Shown here: positions 1 to 6,895 of the stretch, one piece after another
How positions within the stretch are numbered: the stretch's first letter is position 1
Layout: each line of letters starts with the position of its first letter
Assembly (NCBI GenBank): GCA_020356305.1
Contig: CP070636.1
Location: forward strand, 544,947-552,393
Reading direction: 5' to 3'
Length of the DNA stretch: 7,447 bases
Source of the DNA: Candidatus Bathyarchaeota archaeon
GTDB lineage: Archaea > Thermoproteota > Bathyarchaeia > Bathyarchaeales > Bathyarchaeaceae
Translations under genes and position numbers: made by a program
The notes under the pieces: generated by a model
Told to the model about the DNA's origin: nothing
What the model saw: only the letters and a program-made list of their open reading frames with translations
The model's database searches: none

Positions 1-165
1 AATACCAAACTTGCACGAAAGCCAGAATATAACCTAATCCATAACAAAAACATCTAATCACTACAAGAAGTTAACAAAAAAAAAAAAAACCAGAAAAACA
101 GCACACAAGACTACATAAAACTACACAACCCATTAATCAACAACACGTCTCTTCGACGCCAAGAA
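1..165. other. A/C-rich non-coding leader region with A14 run
   Basis: No convincing gene lies here. By hand count the first 150 bases hold 81 A, 37 C, 22 T and 10 G, so A+C is about 79 percent of the top strand. A run of 14 A occupies 76-89; read on the other strand it is a T14 tract like archaeal U-rich terminators, but no leftward gene ends here. The kinase frame is open upstream to about position 58 but has no ATG, GTG or TTG in that stretch. Weak TATA-like stretches are at 26-33 (AATATAAC) and 113-120 (ACATAAAA); the second is at a plausible distance to serve the gene starting at 166. Confidence 0.6.
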
Positions 166-1512
166 GTGAGGGCCAAAAAACGTATCGTCTTGGAACTTCT
201 AGAAAACATTGTTTTAGAGTTCCCTGAGCTGTCCCGCGAACTTTTCATCAAGGTAGAGTACTTTATGTATGAGACGATGATGCGTAGAGCTCGGGTTTTT
301 TCACCAATCACTTACAGCTTTCTCAACATGTTACGGAGAGACTTAAGGAGAAAGAATACAGAATCGATGATGGAAGGATACTTAAAAGCCATCGATGAGC
401 TTGTAAAAGAAGACCAAATAACGTTCTCGGACGGACACGTCAAGATCACAGGGAAACTTATAAACGCAATCAAAGGAAGAAAGTTCAGAATCCCTCCGTT
501 CCTCAGAGCCTTTCGTAGAACAGCGCTGTTTAATATCCTCGCCGTTCTACCTAAAATGATGAAACCTCTCGCTGACGATGAGGAGATCTTCTTCAGATCT
601 AATCTCGAGGCTAAAGCCGAAGACTTGGTGTTTAAACTTGAAGACCCAAAAAAGTACTTGCTGATACCGACTCCCCTTGGATTTGTGACGCTACTAGATA
701 AAACTGGCATCGAAGACTTCGTGAGAAAAGCCGTTCCGATTGGAGAGACTCTTAACATGAGAATTGAGGAAGTGGGAGGAGTTTTGAACACTGTCTATCT
801 GCTCACCTTTCAGAGGAACCGTGACGAGCATAAGGTGATAGTGAAGAAGTTCAACAACTGGTATGGTTTCAAATGGTTTCCGTTGGCTTTATGGACACTG
901 GGCACCAAGACCTTTGCCGTAATGGGACGATCAAGATTAGAGAGAGAATACGCCGTCAACCAATTCCTACACAGCCAAGGTTTTCCAGTTCCAACAATCC
1001 TCTACTTTAGCCCAAGACAAAGCCTCATTTTTAAGGACTTCATTGAAGGAGAAAACCTGGCCAACATCATCAAGCGAATAATCTCATCCAGAACGGAGGA
1101 GGTCACAGATGAAGCCACACTAGTGCGGGAGGTGGGAAGGAAAGTTGCGGAGGCTCACCGACTCGGAGTTGCCCTTGGAGACTGCAAACCGGAAAACATC
1201 ATTGTGAGCGAGGATGGGAAAGTGTTCTTTGTTGATCTTGAACAGGCAACAAGAGACGGAAACGGAAATCAAGTATGGGATGTGGCGGAGTTCCTTTACT
1301 ATTCAGGTCACTACGTTTCTCCCGTCTCCCCAGCAGACGCCGCGGCGCGTATAGCAGAAGAATTCATTATGGGATACTTAGAAGCTGGAGGAAAGCAGGA
1401 AACTGTGAGGAAAGCGGGCTCTGTACGGTACACAAAGGTATTCAGCATCTTTACTCCCCCACAAGTTCTCTTAACTGTCTCCACCATATGTAAACAGGCG
1501 GGCGAGCAATAA
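166..1512 (+). CDS. Bud32/RIO-like atypical protein kinase with N-terminal extension
   Basis: This 448-residue protein has a kinase fold in its C-terminal half. Visible landmarks are a nucleotide-loop-like stretch with paired Gly (about 201-213), a Lys pair in VIVKKF (K227/K228), a Glu in the following helix (E261 in LEREYAVNQF), the catalytic loop GDCKPENII (D339, K341, N344, after H331) and a metal-binding VDLEQ (D357) in place of DFG. WDVAEFLYY (371-379) is also typical of small archaeal kinases. All the expected catalytic residues are present, so activity is likely. Archaeal Bud32 is roughly half this size; the extra N-terminal 200 residues are mostly helical and contain a possible winged helix near 71-103, recalling RIO2 in layout. 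The target is unknown. The start is GTG with only a weak Shine-Dalgarno match; TTG at 190 is an alternative. The gene is probably co-transcribed with the nuclease 34 bases downstream. Confidence 0.8.
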   Translation: MRAKKRIVLELLENIVLEFPELSRELFIKVEYFMYETMMRRARVFSPITYSFLNMLRRDLRRKNTESMMEGYLKAIDELVKEDQITFSDGHVKITGKLINAIKGRKFRIPPFLRAFRRTALFNILAVLPKMMKPLADDEEIFFRSNLEAKAEDLVFKLEDPKKYLLIPTPLGFVTLLDKTGIEDFVRKAVPIGETLNMRIEEVGGVLNTVYLLTFQRNRDEHKVIVKKFNNWYGFKWFPLALWTLGTKTFAVMGRSRLEREYAVNQFLHSQGFPVPTILYFSPRQSLIFKDFIEGENLANIIKRIISSRTEEVTDEATLVREVGRKVAEAHRLGVALGDCKPENIIVSEDGKVFFVDLEQATRDGNGNQVWDVAEFLYYSGHYVSPVSPADAAARIAEEFIMGYLEAGGKQETVRKAGSVRYTKVFSIFTPPQVLLTVSTICKQAGEQ

Positions 1513-1533
1513 AAGCGTCACCACGCATACTTC

Positions 1534-1540
1534 AGAAGGA
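1534..1540 (+). promoter_or_regulatory. Shine-Dalgarno site of the nuclease gene
   Basis: AGAAGGA ends six bases before the ATG at 1547. It is one of the clearest ribosome-binding sites in the window and fixes the nuclease start. It lies in the 34-base gap after the kinase stop, consistent with translation from a shared transcript. Confidence 0.6.
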
Positions 1541-1546
1541 ACAAGC

Positions 1547-2908
1547 ATGAGAAAAAGCAAGACGACTTTAACCTTCTATGGCGGAGTAAATGAAATTGGT
1601 GGAAACAAGATCCTTCTGGAAGACAAGAAAGTCAGAATCTTTTTGGATTTTGGGCAGTCTTTCACTTTGGGTAGGGACTACTTCACGGGTTGGCTTACAC
1701 CGAGAAGGATAAATGGTTTAGAAGACTATTTTGAATTTGACCTATTGCCAAAAATAAAAGGAATCTACAAAAAAGAGGAATTGGCTTTTACTGACCTCTC
1801 CTATGCCGAACCGAAAATCGATGGCGCATTTCTTTCTCACGCCCACATGGATCATGCGGGCCACATAATATTTCTTGACGAGAAAATTCCCATATATTGT
1901 GGCTACGGAACACGGATTTTCATTTCATCAATCGAGGAAACCAGCCCCGTTGATTTTGGAGAACACTCTTATGAAACCTTCAGAACAGGTCACAAAATAG
2001 CTGTTGGCAATATTGTTTTGGAACCTATTCATGTTGACCATTCTATTCCCGCCGCCTACGGTTTCATAGTACACACGTCTGAAGGCGCTATCGTTTACAC
2101 TGGAGATCTCAGAGCACACGGTCCTCGAAAAGAGATGACGAAAGAATTTGTGCAAAAAGCATGCGAATCTGAGCCTATAGCAATGATAAGCGAGGGAACT
2201 AGAATGGTTGAGATGGAAATGAGAAAGAACTACTCCGAACTAGAGGTGGAAAGACTAAGCAACGAAATCGTTTCCAAAACAAGCAAGATAGTATTCGTCA
2301 CCCATTACGGTCGAGACACAGACAGATTCAGAACCTTCTACAACGTAGCTAAGAACAATGACCGAAACATCGTCATCTCTCCAAAAACCGCTCACCTACT
2401 GAGCAGGCTTGTACAGGATCGGCACCTCAACCTTCCAGATCCGATGAAAGATGAGACTATTCTAGTGTACTACAAGAGGAAAAAAACCGGGGGCTTCAAA
2501 GAGAAAGACTACTACGTTTGGGAACGAAAGTTCATCGAAAAAATGGTCAATTACAAGTTCGTGCGTGAACATCAAAGCGCAATAGTAATGGATCTAGACT
2601 TTTATCAGTTCGCGGAACTAATCGACATAAAGCCAGATCCCGGGAGTCACTTCATCCACAGCATGAGCGAGCCCTACAGTGAAGAAGACATCGAAGACAT
2701 TGTCATGCACAATTGGCTAGACCATTTCCAAATCAAGTTCCATCAGCTTCACGCCTCTGGCCACCTAAACAGAAGGGAACTAACAGATCTGATCAACCGC
2801 ATTAATCCAGAAAGAATATTTCCAGTGCACACAGAAAATCCTGAACTCTTCAGAACAATAAACAAAAACGCGCACGTAATTAGATATGGAACGAAGTACA
2901 CAATTTGA
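1547..2908 (+). CDS. MBL-fold/beta-CASP ribonuclease J-like nuclease
   Basis: This 453-residue protein is probably a zinc-dependent RNA nuclease. It opens with the RNase J-style strand YGGVNEIGGNK and then LDFG. The metallo-beta-lactamase motif HAHMDH is at 98-103. HSIP (H165) and TGDLRAHG (D187) match the HSIP and TGDF signatures of RNase J. A beta-CASP-like domain seems to run from about 210 to 390, followed by HASGH (402-406) and FPVHTE (H428), which correspond to the HVSGH and PVHGE blocks of RNase J. RNase J enzymes degrade RNA 5' to 3' and in some cases cut internally; that role is inferred here. The protein is shorter than bacterial RNase J and lacks its extra C-terminal domain. A roughly 45-residue insertion (about 45-92) separates the first strand from the metal motif, which suggests an archaeal subgroup rather than the classical enzyme. 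ATG start with a good ribosome-binding site. Confidence 0.82.
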   Translation: MRKSKTTLTFYGGVNEIGGNKILLEDKKVRIFLDFGQSFTLGRDYFTGWLTPRRINGLEDYFEFDLLPKIKGIYKKEELAFTDLSYAEPKIDGAFLSHAHMDHAGHIIFLDEKIPIYCGYGTRIFISSIEETSPVDFGEHSYETFRTGHKIAVGNIVLEPIHVDHSIPAAYGFIVHTSEGAIVYTGDLRAHGPRKEMTKEFVQKACESEPIAMISEGTRMVEMEMRKNYSELEVERLSNEIVSKTSKIVFVTHYGRDTDRFRTFYNVAKNNDRNIVISPKTAHLLSRLVQDRHLNLPDPMKDETILVYYKRKKTGGFKEKDYYVWERKFIEKMVNYKFVREHQSAIVMDLDFYQFAELIDIKPDPGSHFIHSMSEPYSEEDIEDIVMHNWLDHFQIKFHQLHASGHLNRRELTDLINRINPERIFPVHTENPELFRTINKNAHVIRYGTKYTI

Positions 2909-3030
2909 TCACTCGCCAAGAAAGCACTCCTGACACCAGAGACCACGGAGAGTTGTCTAGCGAGTTTGTGAGAGACGCTATCCGCTGGTTATGTGTCATT
3001 GAAAAAAGAAGAAAGAGCTTATTCTGGTAG
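2905..3030 (+). CDS. possible 41-residue small protein overlapping the nuclease stop
   Basis: A TTG at 2905 overlaps the nuclease stop in the four bases TTGA and opens a frame of 41 codons ending in TAG at 3028-3030. The predicted peptide is charged, with a C-terminal helix-like part (FVRDAIRWLCVIEKRRK) that looks amphipathic. Four-base stop/start overlaps are typical of translational coupling, which is the main argument for it. Against it: the start is TTG, there is no clear ribosome-binding site, and frames of this length arise by chance. I recognise no family. It would be the third gene of the kinase-nuclease operon if real. Confidence 0.25.
   Translation: MITRQESTPDTRDHGELSSEFVRDAIRWLCVIEKRRKSLFW
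3001..3018 (-). terminator. pyrimidine-rich terminator candidate for the coiled-coil gene
   Basis: On the minus strand, starting about 27 bases after the TAG of the leftward gene, the sequence reads GCTCTTTCTTCTTTTTTC. Archaeal RNA polymerase commonly stops at such U-rich tracts without needing a hairpin. No comparable T-run on the plus strand was found for the converging nuclease operon. Confidence 0.4.
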
Positions 3031-3044
3031 AACACAAGTTTGGA

Positions 3045-4685
3045 CTAAGTTTTCGCTAGAAGTTCACTGAACGTTTGAAACTCGTTTTCCGAGATCCATC
3101 CCTCTTCCTTCAAACCTTTCAGTCCTAACTCTATCCTCTTGCATGACTCCTTCGTTCGCAAAATGTTTGCCTTAACGCCAGCATCGCCTATTTCTTTCTC
3201 AAACACCGGGTTGTGCTCAATCACCGTAAGAAGCTGATTCAAGAGACTTGCGATGGACCTTGAACGGTGCTGGAGGAGGGACTTTATCTTTGTCACTCCA
3301 AAGACACGCTTGAATTTCGTTAGCATACCCATGCCAGACGCGAAGGAAGGAGGATACAACACATGCCTTTTCTTTGACTCTGTTTGGTATCCGGCGAGGT
3401 AAAGAGGTAAGTATACTAGTGCATGACTTCTCCGCCTCTTTGATATCCCCATTCCTTCAAGCTCCTTTAGCGCCGTCCTTTTCAACACAACCAATTTGTA
3501 GATACGATCTATAATCGTTGAGGTTGTATCTTCCAGCGAGTTTATTTCCTTCCGGCTCATCTGAATTGTGGCATCGCGAGAGGCCTCCAGTTCCTTCAGA
3601 TCCCGCATGGCCGCCTCGACTTGCAAATTGTACTCTGATCTGATTTTGGATATTCCAACTTTCTTAGCGGAACCAACGTCTTTTATTCGTTTGTCTACTT
3701 CTCTGATTTTTTTCTCAAGGATGGAGAGCTCCTTTTTGCATTTCTTAAGTTCCAGCCTCCACTTCAGCTGACCAGCCTCGTCTTTTCCAAGCCTGCAAGA
3801 CTCTATTTTCGCCTTGCACCTCTCGATTCTAACAGTTACGTTTCTTATCGTTTTTTCAAGTTTCACGTGCTCTTGATAGAGGCCATGAAGCTGTTTATCG
3901 AATTTGTTTGCGAGTTCGGCGATTTTCTTATCGTATTTCTTCCGGATTTGCTGTACCTTTTCCAAAAATGACGGTTTAAGGGCTGCTATTTCATCATTGA
4001 ATTTGCCTCGGGTTTTTCTAATCTCCTCACGAACGGCTTTTGCATGTTCTCTCGTTGTAACACTTAGAGTTTTCATGCTTTTACGTAGGTTCCGTATATC
4101 CTCCCTGAGCGTTTTTCTGAGATTCGAGAAATCCTGTATAACTGACGAAATTGTTGATTCGTCGATGGTAGGAGACAAGAACACTTTGTCAACTACATGC
4201 TTCCGAACGGTCTTCGCTTCTTGAAAATAGAACACAAAGTCTCGAATGAATTCGTAGTCTGTGACAAGGCCCTCTATCGTCTTTTCCTCCTGTCCCGTGA
4301 AACCTTGAAAATATTTGACGGCATCAGAGAGAAAAGCTGAGTATGCTTCGCGTCTTCTAGCGCTTCCTTGGATGTCGCTAACAAATGCTTTGACATCAGG
4401 CAGTACGTCATACGTCAATGTGTGTGCCTCGACACCGAACCCGTCAAAAAGCAGACTTCTTCCTCTCCATGGAACCAACCACACGGGATAGCATATCTCC
4501 GCGATGAAGGCTAGTTTCTCGACTTGTTTCCTTAGAATGAAGCCCTCACCTTTTCCCCTCTCTGACTCAGCCAGACAAAGGAGGGCTGCCCTTTCCATCT
4601 CTTTCGAGAATATCTCTTCTCGATCTTTGGCACCTACTGCGAAGGGAAGGATGAGCCTTGCTGTCCGTTGGGTCACTTTTTCCAC
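3045..4685 (-). CDS. large coiled-coil protein of unknown function
   Basis: I cannot name this 546-residue protein. Residues 1-150 look globular, with a hydrophobic, tryptophan-rich block IAEICYPVWLVPWRG (61-75) followed by SLLFDGFG. About 176-410 is a long, highly charged, Lys/Glu/Arg-rich helical region with heptad-like spacing, surely a coiled coil; it carries Cys at 290 and 297, one heptad apart, and at 316. Residues 420-546 look globular again (ALVYLPLYLAGY, then HVLYPPSFASGMG). There is no signal peptide and no clear membrane helix, so it is probably cytoplasmic. The layout of globular ends joined by a coiled coil recalls SMC-like or scaffold proteins, but no Walker motif is visible. 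The start is GTG; the frame stays open a further 22 codons upstream with no ATG, GTG or TTG. It is divergent from trmI. Confidence 0.8.
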   Translation of the reverse strand: MEKVTQRTARLILPFAVGAKDREEIFSKEMERAALLCLAESERGKGEGFILRKQVEKLAFIAEICYPVWLVPWRGRSLLFDGFGVEAHTLTYDVLPDVKAFVSDIQGSARRREAYSAFLSDAVKYFQGFTGQEEKTIEGLVTDYEFIRDFVFYFQEAKTVRKHVVDKVFLSPTIDESTISSVIQDFSNLRKTLREDIRNLRKSMKTLSVTTREHAKAVREEIRKTRGKFNDEIAALKPSFLEKVQQIRKKYDKKIAELANKFDKQLHGLYQEHVKLEKTIRNVTVRIERCKAKIESCRLGKDEAGQLKWRLELKKCKKELSILEKKIREVDKRIKDVGSAKKVGISKIRSEYNLQVEAAMRDLKELEASRDATIQMSRKEINSLEDTTSTIIDRIYKLVVLKRTALKELEGMGISKRRRSHALVYLPLYLAGYQTESKKRHVLYPPSFASGMGMLTKFKRVFGVTKIKSLLQHRSRSIASLLNQLLTVIEHNPVFEKEIGDAGVKANILRTKESCKRIELGLKGLKEEGWISENEFQTFSELLAKT

Positions 4686-4709
4686 CGTTATTTCGGAGCC
4701 TGTTTCACC

Positions 4710-4723
4710 GGTTATGCTTAACC
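4710..4723. promoter_or_regulatory. palindrome near the predicted start site of the coiled-coil gene
   Basis: GGTTATGCTTAACC is a perfect 5-base inverted repeat (GGTTA/TAACC) around four bases. It sits about 20-32 bases downstream, in the leftward direction, of the TATA-like box at 4742-4749, where transcription of the coiled-coil gene would begin. A repressor bound here could block initiation; the sequence alone does not show that. Confidence 0.3.
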
Positions 4724-4741
4724 ACTTTTGTGTATCTGCGA

Positions 4742-4749
4742 TATAAAAA
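4742..4749 (-). promoter_or_regulatory. TATA-like box for the coiled-coil gene
   Basis: Read on the minus strand this is TTTTTATA, a good match to the T-rich archaeal TATA box. It lies about 57 bases upstream of the GTG at 4685, which would give a leader of about 30 bases. The plus-strand reading TATAAAAA could in principle also drive trmI, but transcription would then start at about 4770-4775, just past the TTG at 4768. Confidence 0.45.
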
Positions 4750-4810
4750 TGACTAGATTAAGGCGTCTTGAACGATGGTTTTCAGCTAGTCTGGCTCAAG
4801 GCTCCGCAAC

Positions 4811-4818
4811 TTTATTAT
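4811..4818 (+). promoter_or_regulatory. TATA-like box for trmI
   Basis: TTTATTAT lies 37 bases upstream of the TTG at 4855. Transcription would be expected roughly 25 bases further on, near 4840, leaving a short leader. This spacing favours the shorter trmI reading frame. Confidence 0.3.
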
Positions 4819-4854
4819 CTAGTTCGCCATTCTACAGGACACGGTAATTTCGAG

Positions 4855-5631
4855 TTGTCACAGATTATCCACGAGCAAGACAGCGTCTTGCTTTACCTAG
4901 ATAAGAAGAGAACCTTTCTAGTCAAAATTGAGAAGGGAAAAAGCTTCCACACCCACAAGGGATTCATTCAACTAGACGAGCTAATTGGCAAGGAGTATGG
5001 GACTCGGACAACCACGAGCATGGGCGTTGAATTCGTGGCGCTTAAACCAACTCTACGAGACTACGTGTTTAAGATGTTGAGAAGGACTCAAATAACTTAC
5101 CCTAAGGACATTGCGCTGATAGTCATGTTTAGTGGAATTGGACAAGGCAGCCAGGTGGTGGAGGCGGGAACCGGAACTGGAGCACTGACCTGTGCGCTTG
5201 CCTTCTACGTGAACCCCACTGGACACGTGTACAGTTACGAAGTCCGAAAAGAGTTCATTAAGACTGCGGTCAAAAACTTGGAGAAAGCTGGGCTGTCTGA
5301 GTACGTGGAAATCAAAAACAAGGATGCGACGCAGAGAATCGAAGAGAAGGATGTCGACGCCGTGGTTCTCGATATGGCCACCCCGTGGATGGTCGTGCCC
5401 CACGCCTATTCGGCGCTAAAGGGAAGCGGAGCCTTCGTCTCCTTCAGCCCCACCATAGACCAAGTTGTGAAAACGGTTGAGGCTCTCAGGGAAAGCGGGT
5501 TTGTTGACGTCCAAACCGTCGAGTGCATTATGCGACGAATGCAAACGGAGAGAGGAAAAACTCGACCCGAAACCCTGATGACTGGACACACTGGCTACAT
5601 CACATTTGCGCGCAAAGCCTTTCACGAATGA
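4855..5631 (+). CDS. trmI: tRNA (adenine-N1)-methyltransferase TrmI
   Basis: This enzyme uses S-adenosylmethionine to put a methyl group on N1 of adenine in the T-loop of tRNA; archaeal TrmI acts at A58 and, in characterised cases, A57. Positions below count from 4855. The N-terminal beta domain includes FHTHKG (31-36) and the block RRTQITYPKD (76-85). The SAM-binding motif is EAGTGTG (103-109), followed by the acidic YSYEVR (126-131), the active-site-region LDMATP (172-177) and the family signature GHTGYITFARK near the end. The 258-residue length fits archaeal TrmI, whose members I know begin at about this point. The frame is also open from TTG 4768, adding 29 residues without family support; neither TTG has a strong ribosome-binding site. 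It runs towards the convergent envelope gene. Confidence 0.9.
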   Translation: MSQIIHEQDSVLLYLDKKRTFLVKIEKGKSFHTHKGFIQLDELIGKEYGTRTTTSMGVEFVALKPTLRDYVFKMLRRTQITYPKDIALIVMFSGIGQGSQVVEAGTGTGALTCALAFYVNPTGHVYSYEVRKEFIKTAVKNLEKAGLSEYVEIKNKDATQRIEEKDVDAVVLDMATPWMVVPHAYSALKGSGAFVSFSPTIDQVVKTVEALRESGFVDVQTVECIMRRMQTERGKTRPETLMTGHTGYITFARKAFHE

Positions 5632-5695
5632 GCCAAATTGCATGCTGGGAATGGCGTGAGGCGGTTTGCCAATCATAAAAATGGGGATGAGGAAT
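5632..5695. other. short convergent spacer between trmI and the envelope gene
   Basis: These 64 bases separate two converging stop codons. There is a short A5 run (T5 on the minus strand) at 5677-5681 that might help end the leftward transcript. No hairpin of convincing length and no RNA gene was seen. Confidence 0.4.
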
Positions 5696-6634
5696 TTACT
5701 CGGTTACCTCTTTGCTTACAGGTTTTTTTAGTGTTCCCAGTTGTTTGATTATGTATCCTATGCCGAACAACACCGCTGACACTCCGAAAAGGGAAAACAT
5801 CACTGGCAGCCCAGCTACAGCAGCTCCCAAGGATTCAAAGTATTTTACCTCAGCCTCAGCTGTCGCTATATCAAGGTCTTCCAATTTCACGCCATATTCT
5901 TCTTCGGCAACAAAAGCTTCACTGTAGAAGGACAACGCCGCACCGTAGTGACCCTTTGATTCGTTGAAATCTCCCCTCTTGTAGAGGCGATCGCCATGAG
6001 ATGTTTCGTTTTGAGCCTTGTAGACTAATAGGTTTGCTCTGGCGCTTGTAAAGGTGGGGACTGGTAGTGCATCAAGCATCTGAGCTAGGTCCTGTGCATC
6101 AGCTTGTTCTGACGAATACACAGCGAAATCGGGGAACCGCATATTGGAATCCTCCCACACTTCAACAACCTCTTTGGGTCCAGTGGTACTATTGACGTGT
6201 TCTACGTATACAATATAGCCGTGCAAGTATTGGTTTGTCGCCTCATCAATGCTAGGAACAGAAAAACTCACAGCAAAAGTTCGCATATTGCCGAATTCCA
6301 GTGCAACCGGATCGTCCAAACTGCATTCCGTCGAGTTGTATGCATCGTTCCAGTCAAAGCGTACTCCAACGGCTGAGATATTGATCGTTTTTGGGACACC
6401 AGCTTCCCTGTAGTCGTTTTCCACGCTTACGATAAGGGTTGCAGTGGAACCCGTTTCATAACCGTAAATATCATAGAAAGCACCATAGAAGGAATCATGA
6501 CCACTAAATGTTGGCGCTTGCCAAAAATATGACGTTACGTCTGCCCTAGCAGTACCTGTAAACGTCGTCAGTATCAAGGTTAGCGTCGTTAAGATCGCCA
6601 TGATCGGGGCTAACTTCTTTTTGATCATAGACAT
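5696..6634 (-). CDS. secreted, C-terminally membrane-anchored protein of unknown function
   Basis: The 312-residue protein starts with a lysine-rich n-region, a hydrophobic stretch (8-27) and a TARA cleavage-like site ending at residue 31, so it is very likely exported. Residues 32-170 are rich in beta-type sequence (TATLIVSVEND, TFAVSFSVP, YIVYVEH) and may form an immunoglobulin-like domain. Residues 180-265 are helical, with a TPR-like segment (GDRLYKRGDF, then AALSFYSEAF). A single membrane helix at about 274-296 is followed by a short lysine-containing tail, so the bulk lies outside the cell. Five N-glycosylation sequons are visible (N85, N100, N148, N209, N224). No family is recognised. 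GGAG at 6638-6641 is three bases from the ATG at 6634 but nine from the in-frame ATG at 6628, so the true start may be two codons later. Confidence 0.75.
   Translation of the reverse strand: MSMIKKKLAPIMAILTTLTLILTTFTGTARADVTSYFWQAPTFSGHDSFYGAFYDIYGYETGSTATLIVSVENDYREAGVPKTINISAVGVRFDWNDAYNSTECSLDDPVALEFGNMRTFAVSFSVPSIDEATNQYLHGYIVYVEHVNSTTGPKEVVEVWEDSNMRFPDFAVYSSEQADAQDLAQMLDALPVPTFTSARANLLVYKAQNETSHGDRLYKRGDFNESKGHYGAALSFYSEAFVAEEEYGVKLEDLDIATAEAEVKYFESLGAAVAGLPVMFSLFGVSAVLFGIGYIIKQLGTLKKPVSKEVTE
5723..5729 (+). terminator. T7 tract, possible trmI terminator
   Basis: Seven T on the plus strand lie about 90 bases after the trmI stop, within the last codons of the opposing gene (where they encode lysines). 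U-tracts like this can end archaeal transcripts. No stem precedes it, so the call is weak. Confidence 0.25.
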
Positions 6635-6878
6635 CTACTCCAAACTTCATTTATGACAAGATATTGTGTATTTAACGATTTAGCTTCTATATTGGGCAAA
6701 GCTATCTCTCTCTGTTATCCTTGCACCACGATTGTAAATTGTACCTTCGACATCGCTGAAGGGAACACGAAACCAGTTGCAAAGTGCGCAAATACAAATA
6801 GACTGCAACAAACCCCGCATCTTGAAAAAGATTCTGTGCCAGATTTTCACCGCAGAGAGCGGGAGTGGAAATTCATAT

Positions 6879-6895
6879 TCGCTTTTCATAAGCGA
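6879..6895. promoter_or_regulatory. palindrome abutting the TATA box of the NitrOD5-like gene
   Basis: TCGCTTTTCATAAGCGA is a perfect 6-base inverted repeat around five bases. Allowing one unpaired T, the arms extend to ATAT(T)CGCTT and AAGCGATAT. The right arm occupies the position of the transcription factor B recognition element and touches the TATA box, so a protein bound here could control initiation. This may be autoregulation or control by another factor. Confidence 0.4.

Noticed and set aside
312..791. 159-codon open frame antisense to the kinase
   Set aside because: It is a serine- and leucine-rich shadow of the kinase's own codons, with no motif and no promoter, opposite a clearly coding frame.
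2909..3044. A tRNA or C/D box RNA in the convergent spacer
   Set aside because: No T-arm consensus, acceptor stem, or paired C and D boxes could be found.
3045..4685. The coiled-coil protein as an SMC or Rad50 ATPase
   Set aside because: No Walker A, signature or Walker B motif is visible in either end domain, and it is too short for those families.
4749..4847. ATG frame of 32 codons just ahead of trmI
   Set aside because: Its start overlaps the TATA-like box, the peptide is low in pattern, and it is not in the trmI frame; most likely chance.
5053..5403. 116-codon minus-strand frame inside trmI
   Set aside because: It is opposite strongly conserved TrmI motifs and is explained as a reverse-strand shadow.
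6680..6889. 69-codon minus-strand frame in the same spacer
   Set aside because: No ribosome-binding site or recognisable motif, and it overlaps another chance frame on the opposite strand.
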